From positions 1 through 64,000 of the forward strand of contig CAYLRY010000002.1 in assembly GCA_964386535.1 (NCBI GenBank): a stretch of 64,000 nucleotides of DNA. Direction: 5' to 3'. The position numbers and the translations under genes are program-made. Positions 53,997-62,684 of the stretch are shown piece by piece (positions within the stretch are counted from its first letter, which is position 1; each line of letters starts with the position of its first letter). Origin of the DNA: CAYLRY01 sp964386535. GTDB taxonomy: Bacteria; Chloroflexota; Dehalococcoidia; Dehalococcoidales; UBA3254. Under the pieces are notes generated by a model. The model saw nothing but the letters and a program-made list of their open reading frames with translations. It ran no database searches and was not told where the DNA came from.

Positions 53997-54560
53997 GTGG
54001 TTATACCTTCTGAGGAATCAAACATTATTAGTGCGGTAAAAAAAGCCATTGACGGTGACGTTGAAGCTTTCGGCTGGCTGTATCGCTGCTATGTTGACCG
54101 TATATACCGCTATGTATTTTCTCAGGTAGGAGACAGAATGACGGCAGAGGATATAACAGAAGAAGTTTTTCTCAAATCCTGGAAATCTATTACCAGTTGC
54201 AGGGGTAAAGAGCACACCTTCACTTCATGGCTTTACCGGATTGCTCACAATCATATGGTAGATAATATCCGAAAATATCGTAGAGAAGTCTCAATGGAAA
54301 AAGTGACCCTGGCCGATAAAAGCGATCCGGAAAAGGAAGCTGAAGAAAGCCTGGAAATACAAAAAGTCCTGGAAGCCGTCCAGCATTTACCTGAGCCTCA
54401 AAAACAGGTTATCTCCCTGAAATTTTTGGAAGACATTGATAATGATGAGATTTGTCGCATAATGGGGAAACGCCACGGAGCGGTAAGAGCTTTACAAATG
54501 CGGGCTTTAATCAATCTGCGGGAGCAATTCAATTGTGGGGTGGGTAGTGATGGCAGATGA
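53997..54560 (+). CDS. ECF-type RNA polymerase sigma factor (second module)
   Basis: 187 residues with region 2 (FGWLYRCYVDRIYRYVFSQV; AEDITEEVFLKSW; FTSWLYRIAHNHMVDNIRKY) and region 4 (LPEPQKQVISLKFLEDIDND, then CRIMGKRHGAVRALQMRAL). Start GTG with GGGGGAAG upstream, the same arrangement as the first sigma gene. It overlaps the FecR-type gene by 11 bases. It is divergent from the four-repeat secreted protein gene, which it may control. Confidence 0.9.
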   Translation: MVIPSEESNIISAVKKAIDGDVEAFGWLYRCYVDRIYRYVFSQVGDRMTAEDITEEVFLKSWKSITSCRGKEHTFTSWLYRIAHNHMVDNIRKYRREVSMEKVTLADKSDPEKEAEESLEIQKVLEAVQHLPEPQKQVISLKFLEDIDNDEICRIMGKRHGAVRALQMRALINLREQFNCGVGSDGR

Positions 54561-56481
54561 TATTTTAGTAATCCTGGATATTTGTTTGCAGCGTATGCGC
54601 AGCGGCGAAACGCTGGAACAGTGCCTGGCGGATTTCCCGGAAATCCGGCCTCAGCTTGAAACCATGCTGCAAACGGTTCAAACGCTTCAGAATCTTAAAC
54701 ATATTACACCATCTGCCGAATTTCGCAGGGACTCCGAAGCTCGCTTGTTGTCGCGGATCAGATCTGAGTCTGATTCAAAAAAGCAAGGAAGGAACAAACA
54801 TGTAGAAAGAAGGGATTTCAGAAATGGGTTTGTTTTTCGGACCCTGGTCCCGGTTACCCTGGTGGCTTTAATAGCCCTTATCGTTTGGGCCGTCCTGCCG
54901 CTTTTTTCCCCGTCTGAGGTCTTAGCAAGAACATTTACCCTGAGTTTATTGAGTGGTGAAGCTGAGGTAAAAGCGGCTGGTTCATCCGGATGGACAAAGG
55001 GATCTGATGGCATGATTCTGGCTACAGGTAGTAGTGTTAAAACGGCTTTTAATTCTGCTGCTGTATTAACTTTTTTTGACGGTAGTACGGCCAAACTTGA
55101 GCCGGGGGCGGAGGTGCTGGTCAGCCGCTCCGAATATAACGGTCCAGGCTCAACTTATTATATTGAAATGGAGCAGGCAACCGGTAAGACCTGGTACTAT
55201 GTGCTGGTTGGAGGAGAGGAAAAACCTCAATTTACAGTCCAGACTCCTCATGGCAGGGTCGTGGCTAAAGGTACAGCTTTCAGCGCTATTGTTGAGAGCC
55301 CTGGCCGTACCAGGTTTGTGGTTATGGAAGGCGCTGTTCAGATCATGGAAGGGGAACGGAAAATAATTCTCGATGCCGGCCAGCAAATTTTGGTGGGGGA
55401 TCAAATAGCGCTTTCCACTCCGCAACCGGCACCTCCGGCTAAACAAGAATTTATTGTTTCAACCGGATTACAGGGCATCGGGTCAGTTCGGGATCCCAGC
55501 GGCGCGGCCACAGGCTGCTTCCCGGATGGGTTATCTTTTAATCAAATAACCGGTTCCAAGTCCGTCCTTTCTCCGGAAGGGCAGCAAATCCTTGTAGAGG
55601 AACCAGTGTCAGGCGAATATATTCTGGCCGTGCGGGACCTTTCCGGTGAAGCTGTGCCGGTCAATGTACAGGTCAAACAAGAAGGTAAAATTGTTTTTCA
55701 ATATGCAGAAACGCTGCCGGTTTCTGCCGAAGAAGGCTGGCTTATCAGGATCAAACTCGAGGAGCATGATAATGCTACCATGGTAGCTAAAGTGGTTTCT
55801 ATTGAACCCCTTTCAGGAAAGTCTCCTGAAAATGTGGTGGAGCCTGATCTGGTAAAAGGACGGGTATCGCCTGTTTTACCTACGGTCGTACTAACTACAC
55901 CAAAACCGGTGGAGGAAACAACCACAAAACCTGTACCCACAGTAACGCCCGCACATGAAATAATCAGTACCACTGCCGCTGGCAGTGTGAAGACAGCCGA
56001 TTCAGTTAATCCTCTGGTACAGGTCACCCCTGCGGCTATTGAAACAACCTCTACGGGTCAGAAAAATGCCACCGCTACGCCGGTTTCTCCGGCAGCAACA
56101 ACAATTCAGCCGGATAAAACGAAATCTACCAGCACCGCTGATTCAATCGGTTCAACAGTTGCCACGGACACCTCTGCTACTATATCTGCGGAAACTGCTT
56201 CTACCGTAAATAGGGATACTAAAGAAACAGCAGTCACTCCTGTTACCAATAAACCTGAACCGGAGAAAACGTCTACTGTTGATATGGAAACCTCCAGTAC
56301 GGTAGAAACACCGGCAAATATTCCCGCTGAGCCGTCTCTTACACCGTCAACCGGCACGGGAGGTGTCTCTGATACATCGGCAAATACATCTACCTCTGCA
56401 AACGGAGATTCAAAATCAAATACCAGTACTTCCCAGACGGTTAAGACAGATTCTTCTGCCACCTCGTCTGTCAGGCGTTAG
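54550..56481 (+). CDS. FecR-domain membrane protein, probable anti-sigma partner
   Basis: 643 residues from the ATG at 54550; GTG at 54547 or 54535 is also possible. A cytoplasmic N-terminal segment of about 90 residues precedes one helix (LVPVTLVALIALIVWAVLPL). The FecR domain follows (LLSGEAEVKAAGSSG; FFDGSTAKLEPGAEVLVS; TPHGRVVAKGTAFSAIV; VMEGAVQIM). A second small beta domain spans about 300-400, and the last 200 residues are a Thr/Ser/Pro-rich tail. FecR proteins transmit an outside signal to a cognate ECF sigma factor. The 11-base overlap with the sigma gene supports this pairing. The tail probably spans or attaches to the cell envelope. Confidence 0.82.
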   Translation: MADDILVILDICLQRMRSGETLEQCLADFPEIRPQLETMLQTVQTLQNLKHITPSAEFRRDSEARLLSRIRSESDSKKQGRNKHVERRDFRNGFVFRTLVPVTLVALIALIVWAVLPLFSPSEVLARTFTLSLLSGEAEVKAAGSSGWTKGSDGMILATGSSVKTAFNSAAVLTFFDGSTAKLEPGAEVLVSRSEYNGPGSTYYIEMEQATGKTWYYVLVGGEEKPQFTVQTPHGRVVAKGTAFSAIVESPGRTRFVVMEGAVQIMEGERKIILDAGQQILVGDQIALSTPQPAPPAKQEFIVSTGLQGIGSVRDPSGAATGCFPDGLSFNQITGSKSVLSPEGQQILVEEPVSGEYILAVRDLSGEAVPVNVQVKQEGKIVFQYAETLPVSAEEGWLIRIKLEEHDNATMVAKVVSIEPLSGKSPENVVEPDLVKGRVSPVLPTVVLTTPKPVEETTTKPVPTVTPAHEIISTTAAGSVKTADSVNPLVQVTPAAIETTSTGQKNATATPVSPAATTIQPDKTKSTSTADSIGSTVATDTSATISAETASTVNRDTKETAVTPVTNKPEPEKTSTVDMETSSTVETPANIPAEPSLTPSTGTGGVSDTSANTSTSANGDSKSNTSTSQTVKTDSSATSSVRR

Positions 56482-56941
56482 AAACATTTCAATTTAGTCT
56501 CATTTTTAACTGCCGTATTACTAAAAACCAGCTTTTTAATGGCAGATTTGGGTTCATAAATCCTGTTGGACATGAGTCCTTTTCTGTATAATTAACTGAT
56601 TTTATTCTTCCGTATTTTCTTCAGCCCTGTCTTCGTCTAGTTATTATCCACCATAAAATAGTCTCAATCAGGTACGGAGCCGGTGCACCGGTTTGGTGAA
56701 ATCAGGCAGGATCGTTAATGTTCAATTGAGGGTGAAACTCGGATTGGAGATTTTTTGGCTTTAATGATAAAATTGATAACAACATGCAATCATCTTATGA
56801 GGAAGTTGTTCCTGTCAATTTACAAGGACTTCTTTAATACGATTCGGGAAATCATATTCGATATCATAGAAGAATACGAAGAAAGAAGCGTTTTTTAAAT
56901 TTAAATTTGAACTGATTGTGGTAAACAGGGAGTAAATAATA
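56482..56941. other. intergenic region with hairpin and palindrome
   Basis: 460 bases. A CTGCC (56510-56514) / GGCAG (56541-56545) stem with inner A/T pairing may end the FecR transcript. A 12-bp perfect palindrome CCGGTGCACCGG lies at 56680-56691, a candidate operator for the acyl-CoA operon. AT-rich sequence precedes the next gene. Confidence 0.45.
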
Positions 56942-58540
56942 ATGTCTGAAATCCTGCTTTTAAAAGAATTGTCCCGCTACAGGATTGGTACTTTTGCTGA
57001 TGCCATCTATCGTAATGCCTTGCTGAAAGCGGATAAGCCGGCATTTCAGTATCAGCAGCAGAGTCTTACTTTTGCTGAATATAATTCCAGGGTCAACAGA
57101 TTGGTTCATGCCCTGTACAGGTTAGGCCTTAAGAAAGATGACGTAATTGGCATTTTATCCTGGAATTGTCTGGATTATGCCGTTTTATACGGCGCGGTTA
57201 TGAAAGGGGGCTTTATCGCTTCTCCTTTTAATCCCAGATTGAAAGCGGATGAGCTTAACTACGTGATCAACTATTCGGGGGCTACAATTCTTTTTGTTGG
57301 CCCGGAACTTATTGGAATAACAGACTCATTAAGATCTAATTTATCTAAAGTCAAACACTACATCTCTCTGGAAAAAGCTGCTTCCGGGATGCATTTCATG
57401 GATGATTTACTGGCTTCAAGCCCAGGGGAAGAACCAGGAGTTGAGGTAGCTGAAGTAGATCCGGTTGTACTCATCTATACCACCGGTTCCACAGGTGTAC
57501 CTCGCGGTGCTGTCCACTCCCAGCGAAGTCTAGTGGATGATACCATAACGTTATTACTGGACACCGGTATTCGGCCCGGCGAAAAACATGTACAGGTTAC
57601 TCCTCTTTTTCATATCGGCGGGTTTACCTGGTTCCGGGCTTTTTTGTTTATTGGCGGCTGCAATATTATTTTTAAGTCTTTTAATCCTGACATGACCCTG
57701 CGCATTGTTCAAGAACAAAAAGTAAACTATATTAATCTGGTCCCCACCCAGGTAATAGCCATGCTACAGTTGCCGGATATTAAACAATACGATTTGAGTT
57801 CATTAAAAACCATCTGGTACGGTGGTTCACCTATACCTTCAAAGGTACTAAAAGAGGCCATCAGGTCTCTGGGGACAATCCTGGCTCAGGGTTATGGTCA
57901 AAGTGAAAGCGGTCCGGCTATTACTCATCTTTCGATGGAAGACCATGCTATTCTTGATAAACCTGAGCGGGAATATATCTTGATGTCAGCCGGCCAGCCG
58001 GATATCGGAGTACATGTCAGGATTGTGGATGAAACAGGGCAGGATGTAAAGCCAGGCGTTCAGGGAGAAATCATTGTGTCTAGTTTACATAATATGGCAG
58101 AGTACTGGCGGAAGCCGGAAGATACCAAAGCCTGCCTTATCAACGGCTGGCTTTATACCGGAGATATTGGATATTATGATGAACGTGGCTATATTTATAT
58201 TACCGACCGGAAAAAGGACTTAATCAAGACAGGGGGAGAGGATGTTTTTCCGAGAGAAGTTGAGGAACTATTATACCAGCATCCGGCAGTTATGGAAGCT
58301 GTAGTCTTTGGAGTTCCAGACCCTTACTGGGTCGAGAGGGTCCATGCCATGGTGGTATTAAAAAAAGGCAGAAGTTGTTCTGCCGATGATTTAATCGCTT
58401 TTTGTAAAGCCAGAATAGCAGGTTATAAAGTCCCGAAATCTATTGAGTTCGTGAATGCTTTTTCCAGAAATCCCGCAGGAAGGATCCTGAAGCGTGAATT
58501 ACGTGATAAGTACTGGAACGGGTTGCCCAGGAAAGTTTAA
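56942..58540 (+). CDS. acyl-CoA synthetase (AMP-forming, ANL family)
   Basis: 532 residues. P-loop IYTTGSTGVPRGAVHS, the YGQSESGP aromatic/acyl site, hinge YTGDIGYYDERGYIYITDRK and catalytic Lys in PAGRILKRELRD are all present. It activates a carboxylic acid to acyl-AMP and then acyl-CoA. Motifs resemble long-chain or cyclohexane/benzoate-type ligases, but the chain length cannot be set. It opens a four-gene operon for beta-oxidation-like chemistry. GGGAG ribosome-binding site. Confidence 0.93.
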   Translation: MSEILLLKELSRYRIGTFADAIYRNALLKADKPAFQYQQQSLTFAEYNSRVNRLVHALYRLGLKKDDVIGILSWNCLDYAVLYGAVMKGGFIASPFNPRLKADELNYVINYSGATILFVGPELIGITDSLRSNLSKVKHYISLEKAASGMHFMDDLLASSPGEEPGVEVAEVDPVVLIYTTGSTGVPRGAVHSQRSLVDDTITLLLDTGIRPGEKHVQVTPLFHIGGFTWFRAFLFIGGCNIIFKSFNPDMTLRIVQEQKVNYINLVPTQVIAMLQLPDIKQYDLSSLKTIWYGGSPIPSKVLKEAIRSLGTILAQGYGQSESGPAITHLSMEDHAILDKPEREYILMSAGQPDIGVHVRIVDETGQDVKPGVQGEIIVSSLHNMAEYWRKPEDTKACLINGWLYTGDIGYYDERGYIYITDRKKDLIKTGGEDVFPREVEELLYQHPAVMEAVVFGVPDPYWVERVHAMVVLKKGRSCSADDLIAFCKARIAGYKVPKSIEFVNAFSRNPAGRILKRELRDKYWNGLPRKV

Positions 58541-58592
58541 ATTGATTAATAAAACTACCTAAAGCTCTAAAGAAAGCAAAAAGGAGATATAT

Positions 58593-59783
58593 ATGGCAAA
58601 AAGGAAAAATGCGGTTATCCTGGGAGGAGGAGTCAGCAAGTTCGGAGTCAGGCAGGCTACTTTTTTTGATATGATTCAAGAAGCGGTTAAAGCCTGTGCT
58701 GATGATATTCCCGGATTAAAACCCGCAGACATAGACGGGCTAATAATTGCCTCAACCATGGCTGGCAGACACTCAAATGCTTTGAATACAGCTCCGCTGG
58801 TAGCACACCGGCTCGGGATTAAGCCCACCTCAATCTGCGTCAGAATAGATACCCTTTGCTCAGGTTCCAATACCGGGGTTATCCTGGCTACCGGTTTGAT
58901 AGAAAGTGGTATCGCGGATGTTGTTTTAGTTACCGGGGCTGAGAAAATCCACATGCCTCAGAGATGGGAAACCAATTATACCCAACTTATGGTAAATGAT
59001 CATGATTGGGATTCTGGTATGGGTCTGGGAGTGCCGCCTCCATTCTTTGCCATGATCGCCAGATTACACATGAAGAGATATGGCACTACTAAAGAGCAGA
59101 TGGCCAGTGTTTCCGTAGCCAACTATAATTATGGCTCTAACAATCCGAAAGGGCACTATCAAAGGACACTGACCATGGAAGAGGCTCTGAGCGCCAGAGT
59201 AATTGCAGACCCTTTTACCCTTTTTGATTGCTGTCCGCTATCGGATGGCGCCTCAGCCATCGTTCTGGCTTCTGAGGAGAGAGCTAAATCTATGTCTGAC
59301 CGGCCTCTGGTATATATCCGCGGTACCGGACAGCATGCCACACACAGCGTTTCTGCCGGCTGGCCGGGAGAAACACTGGCTGAATGGCCACATCTAAGGA
59401 AGGCTGGTGAGGTCGCCTACAAAAATGCACAATTGACGCCTGAGGATATTGATGTTGCCCAGGTTCATGATTGTTTTACCATTTCAGAGATTATTGAGAT
59501 GGAAGAGCTTGGTTTTTGTAAAAAAGGCGAAGGCGGCCCTTATGTAGCCTCAGGTGCTATCACCTTACAGGGAAAACATCCTGTGAATACTGATGGCGGT
59601 TTGATATCCTTTGGGCATCCCTTTGGAGCCTCAGGCGCCAGGCAATCCCTGGAAATTTGCAGACAACTCCAAGGCAGGGCTTTAAACCAGGTTAAGGATG
59701 CAAAATTCGGTTTGACTCATAATTTAAGTGGCACCTGTGCCCAGCATACAGTGGTCATATATGGAACTGAGCCGGTAGAGTAA
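58593..59783 (+). CDS. thiolase-family protein (SCP2/lipid-transfer type)
   Basis: 396 residues. Nucleophile Cys89 lies in IDTLCSGSNTGV; the conserved His is in ISFGHPFGASGAR. The C-terminal motif NLSGTCAQHTVVIYG differs from the classical CxGGGxG of bacterial thiolases, placing it with the SCP2-thiolase and archaeal-type groups. Those typically pair with a DUF35 protein, and one follows 28 bases later. It cleaves or forms 3-ketoacyl-CoA. AAGGAG before ATG. Confidence 0.92.
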   Translation: MAKRKNAVILGGGVSKFGVRQATFFDMIQEAVKACADDIPGLKPADIDGLIIASTMAGRHSNALNTAPLVAHRLGIKPTSICVRIDTLCSGSNTGVILATGLIESGIADVVLVTGAEKIHMPQRWETNYTQLMVNDHDWDSGMGLGVPPPFFAMIARLHMKRYGTTKEQMASVSVANYNYGSNNPKGHYQRTLTMEEALSARVIADPFTLFDCCPLSDGASAIVLASEERAKSMSDRPLVYIRGTGQHATHSVSAGWPGETLAEWPHLRKAGEVAYKNAQLTPEDIDVAQVHDCFTISEIIEMEELGFCKKGEGGPYVASGAITLQGKHPVNTDGGLISFGHPFGASGARQSLEICRQLQGRALNQVKDAKFGLTHNLSGTCAQHTVVIYGTEPVE

Positions 59784-59811
59784 AGGAAAGGATATTAAGG
59801 AGATATAGGAA

Positions 59812-60327
59812 ATGGCAGAAATTAAAATGGCTCAACTGGCCGGTATTCCGGCCCTGGATGGTAAATATATTGCTGAAATGGACTTATGGCCCCTGGAATG
59901 CCCTGAATTCAACCGCAATTACCAGTTTTATGATAATCTCAGAGCTGGCCGCTTTACTTCGACAAAATGTAAAGCATGCGGACATATTGCTTTCCCACCG
60001 GGAGTCATCTGTCCTCAATGCTGGTCTGACCAACTGGAATGGGTGGATCTGCCCAAAAAGGGTAAGGTAGTGGCATTTACTGAGACACTGGCAGGTGCAC
60101 CGCTGGGTTTTGATTGCCCTTTGATTATCGCCTGGCTTGGATTTGAGGCCGGCAGTCCTTTAAAGCACCTCCTGGCTCGTATTATCAACTGCCCTGAAGG
60201 AAAATTGAAAGAAGGAGATGAAGTCCAGTTCGTAGTTTTCGAAGTCCCGGCTCATCCCATTGATGTAAAAAAAGAGACCAAAATTTGCGAGCGTGTATAC
60301 TATGCCTTCGAACCTGTGAATAAATAA
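59812..60327 (+). CDS. DUF35 zinc-ribbon/OB-fold protein, thiolase partner
   Basis: 171 residues. A zinc ribbon (CKACGHIAFPPGVICPQC) is followed by an OB-fold (GKVVAFTETLAG; LKEGDEVQFVVFEV). In characterised complexes this protein bridges thiolase and HMG-CoA synthase-like enzymes and channels acyl-CoA; the ribbon and OB-fold bind the CoA moiety. Immediate linkage to an SCP2-type thiolase supports a similar complex. No HMG-CoA synthase gene is present here. AAGGAG precedes the start. Confidence 0.92.
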   Translation: MAEIKMAQLAGIPALDGKYIAEMDLWPLECPEFNRNYQFYDNLRAGRFTSTKCKACGHIAFPPGVICPQCWSDQLEWVDLPKKGKVVAFTETLAGAPLGFDCPLIIAWLGFEAGSPLKHLLARIINCPEGKLKEGDEVQFVVFEVPAHPIDVKKETKICERVYYAFEPVNK

Positions 60328-60416
60328 GGGAAATATCCGGTTTTAGAATGTTTTCCCTTTACCTTAAACTATAAGCTTGAGACTGGAAACTCGTAAGTGA
60401 TAAGGAGTATAGCTCT

Positions 60417-62402
60417 ATGAAAGAAATTAAAAATTTTGTTGTTCTGGGTGCAGGGGCTATGGGAGCTCAACTGGGTGCCCTGGCAGCGGAATACGGATTG
60501 AACGTAAAAATCCGTGACTTGCAGGATAAATTCCTGGATCGCGGACGCCAGATTATCGAAGAAAATTTCGCCAAGCGAATATCTCGCGGTTTATTTACTG
60601 AGGAACAAAAAAAATCCGTTATGGGCCGTATCTCTTTTGTGACGGATTTATCGGAAGCCATGAAGGATGCTGACTTTGTCCTGGAAGCTGTGCCTGAAGT
60701 CTTATCTTTAAAACAAAAAGTCTTTGCAGAGGCTTCGGCTCTGGCTGGACCAGATACGGTATTTGCCACCAATACCTCTTCCATCAGTATAACTGAAATC
60801 GCTAAAGGCGCTAAAAGACCGGAAATGGTAGTGGGCACGCATTATTTTAATCCGCCCAGCCGTTTGACTTTACTCGAAATAATTAAGGGAGAACAGACCA
60901 GTCAGGAGGCCCTTGAAGCAGCGGATAAAGTCGGTAAAACCATGGGGCGGGATATTGTTCATGTGGTGGATGGCCCCGGCTTTTTAGTCAACCGGATCTG
61001 GGTGATTATGGCCAATGAGGCTGATTGGGCTGTCTCCCAGGGTGAAGCCAGGAGTATATTTGAAGTTGATTCGGCTGTCAAATATAAAATGGGGCTGCCT
61101 ATGGGGTTGCTGGAAATTGATGATATTTTACAGGGTGGGTCTATTGATACCCGTTACCATGTCCTTGAGCAATTCAGGGATACATTGGGAAAGAGCTATG
61201 GCCCGGGCCCGTTGACAGAAAAAGCCTTTAAAGCCGGTAATTTGGGCAAGAGGACAGGTAAAGGTTATTACGACTGGTCACCTGGTAAAAATAACGAAAT
61301 TCCAATGAATGCTGGAAAGGACTTTGATACTATCAGGCTCCTGGCTGTTGGAGTTAATGAATGTGCTAAGTTAATCGAAACCCATGCCACTACAAAAGAA
61401 GAAATCGAAAGGGGCGTTCTTCTGGGTTTGAATTATCCCCGGGGAATTCTCAGGATGGCGGATAGTGTGGGGGTGGATAAAGTTCTAGCTGAACTGGATC
61501 GTCTTTATAATACCTACAATGAAGACCGATATAAAGCCTCCTCTTTATTAAGAGAAATGGTGGCTAGTGGGAAAACAGGACGTCAGGTGGGTGAAGGCTT
61601 CTTCTCCTATGGTTGGGGTCAATATGAATTTGTAAAATTGGATATCAATCAGGAAACCAGGGTTGCCCGTCTGATTTTAAACCGGCCTTATCGCGCCAAT
61701 GCTTTGAATTTAGACTTTATATCAGAAATTAACAAGGCCCTGGATGAGTTGGAAAAACAGGACAATATCCGCTGTGTGGTAATTACCGGAGCTGGGGCCA
61801 ATTTTTGTGGTGGGGCGGATGTTTCCAGCTTTGCCGCCGGGAAAGTGGATGCTGTTATGGTATTTACTGAGGCTGGACAGAACTTATTTACCCGGTTGGA
61901 AACTTATCCTAAGCCGGTTATTGCTGCGGTTAACGGCGCAGCCATGGGCGGTGGTTTCGAACTGGTATTATCCTGTGATATCCGGATTATGAGCAAAAAA
62001 GCCCAGTTGCGTCTTCCGGAATTGACCCTGGGGTTGACCCCCGGATTGGGGGGAACCCAACGTTTGATACGGCAAATAGGGGCTGCCCGCGCCAAAGAAG
62101 TGGTTTTACTGGCAGAGCCGGTCACAGCAGATAAGGCTCTTAGTTGGGGCATTGTAAACTTTGTAGCTGATCCTGAGAAATTCGAAGCCACAGTGGATGA
62201 AATAGCTAAAAAGCTGGCTGGAGGTGCGCCCCTGGCGCAGAAACTGGCTAAAGCGGCATTCTATTACGGACAGCAGGCAGACCAGCGTACAGGACTTTTC
62301 ATTGAAGCCACTGTTTCCGGCGATCTGATGTTCACAAAAGATCTTAATGATGGTTTGACCGCTATGTCCAACCGGCGTCCGCCCAGGTTTACCGGGCAAT
62401 AA
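60417..62402 (+). CDS. 3-hydroxyacyl-CoA dehydrogenase / enoyl-CoA hydratase fusion
   Basis: 661 residues. Dehydrogenase first: NAD motif GAGAMG (11-16), catalytic His142 in THYFNPPSRL, helical domain to about 400. Crotonase fold second: oxyanion loops GANFCGGADVSSF and GAAMGGGFELVLS, with both catalytic glutamates (FELVLS and LPELTLG). This order is the reverse of FadB and matches archaeal bifunctional crotonyl-CoA hydratase/hydroxybutyryl-CoA dehydrogenases. It would perform the two middle steps of beta-oxidation or of a C4 pathway, in an operon with the ligase and thiolase. AAGGAG precedes the ATG; terminator after. Confidence 0.94.
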   Translation: MKEIKNFVVLGAGAMGAQLGALAAEYGLNVKIRDLQDKFLDRGRQIIEENFAKRISRGLFTEEQKKSVMGRISFVTDLSEAMKDADFVLEAVPEVLSLKQKVFAEASALAGPDTVFATNTSSISITEIAKGAKRPEMVVGTHYFNPPSRLTLLEIIKGEQTSQEALEAADKVGKTMGRDIVHVVDGPGFLVNRIWVIMANEADWAVSQGEARSIFEVDSAVKYKMGLPMGLLEIDDILQGGSIDTRYHVLEQFRDTLGKSYGPGPLTEKAFKAGNLGKRTGKGYYDWSPGKNNEIPMNAGKDFDTIRLLAVGVNECAKLIETHATTKEEIERGVLLGLNYPRGILRMADSVGVDKVLAELDRLYNTYNEDRYKASSLLREMVASGKTGRQVGEGFFSYGWGQYEFVKLDINQETRVARLILNRPYRANALNLDFISEINKALDELEKQDNIRCVVITGAGANFCGGADVSSFAAGKVDAVMVFTEAGQNLFTRLETYPKPVIAAVNGAAMGGGFELVLSCDIRIMSKKAQLRLPELTLGLTPGLGGTQRLIRQIGAARAKEVVLLAEPVTADKALSWGIVNFVADPEKFEATVDEIAKKLAGGAPLAQKLAKAAFYYGQQADQRTGLFIEATVSGDLMFTKDLNDGLTAMSNRRPPRFTGQ

Positions 62403-62455
62403 GCTTTTTTGGTCACTCGGAAATTGTCCCAGATTTGACTTAACTCAGAACATGA

Positions 62456-62498
62456 AGATTCGCTACTCCGATCATCTCGGAATAGCGAATCTGTTTTT
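62456..62498 (+). terminator. terminator after the fatty-acid operon
   Basis: AGATTCGCTA / TAGCGAATCT stem, with an inner TCCGA/TCGGA stem, followed by TTTTTT. Confidence 0.88.
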
Positions 62499-62551
62499 TC
62501 TTTCTGATTTTGCTGCACTTTTCGGCATGAACTTGCATAAATGGAACTCTA

Positions 62552-62582
62552 TTGACTATCATATGTGTCATCATGTATGATA
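62552..62582 (+). promoter_or_regulatory. promoter with overlapping palindrome for the third binding lipoprotein
   Basis: TTGACT (62552-62557), an 18-base spacer, TATGAT (62576-62581). An inverted repeat TATCATA (62557-62563) / TATGATA (62576-62582) overlaps both hexamers, well placed for a repressor. Confidence 0.5.
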
Positions 62583-62684
62583 TTGTATAACTTGGATATT
62601 GACCAATATTTGATCTTGCAAAGTGAAGCTGGGTTAATAGCCGTCCTGAACCAGTACTAGAGAATTAAAAAGGAGACTTCATTC

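Noticed and set aside
55698..56462. Long minus-strand frames opposite the FecR protein tail
   Set aside because: They are antisense shadows of the Thr/Ser-rich repeat codons, as also seen opposite the binding-protein linkers.
56530..56552. Possible third partial copy of the 102-bp repeat end
   Set aside because: About 18 of 21 bases resemble one end but nothing beyond aligns; better explained as part of a local hairpin.
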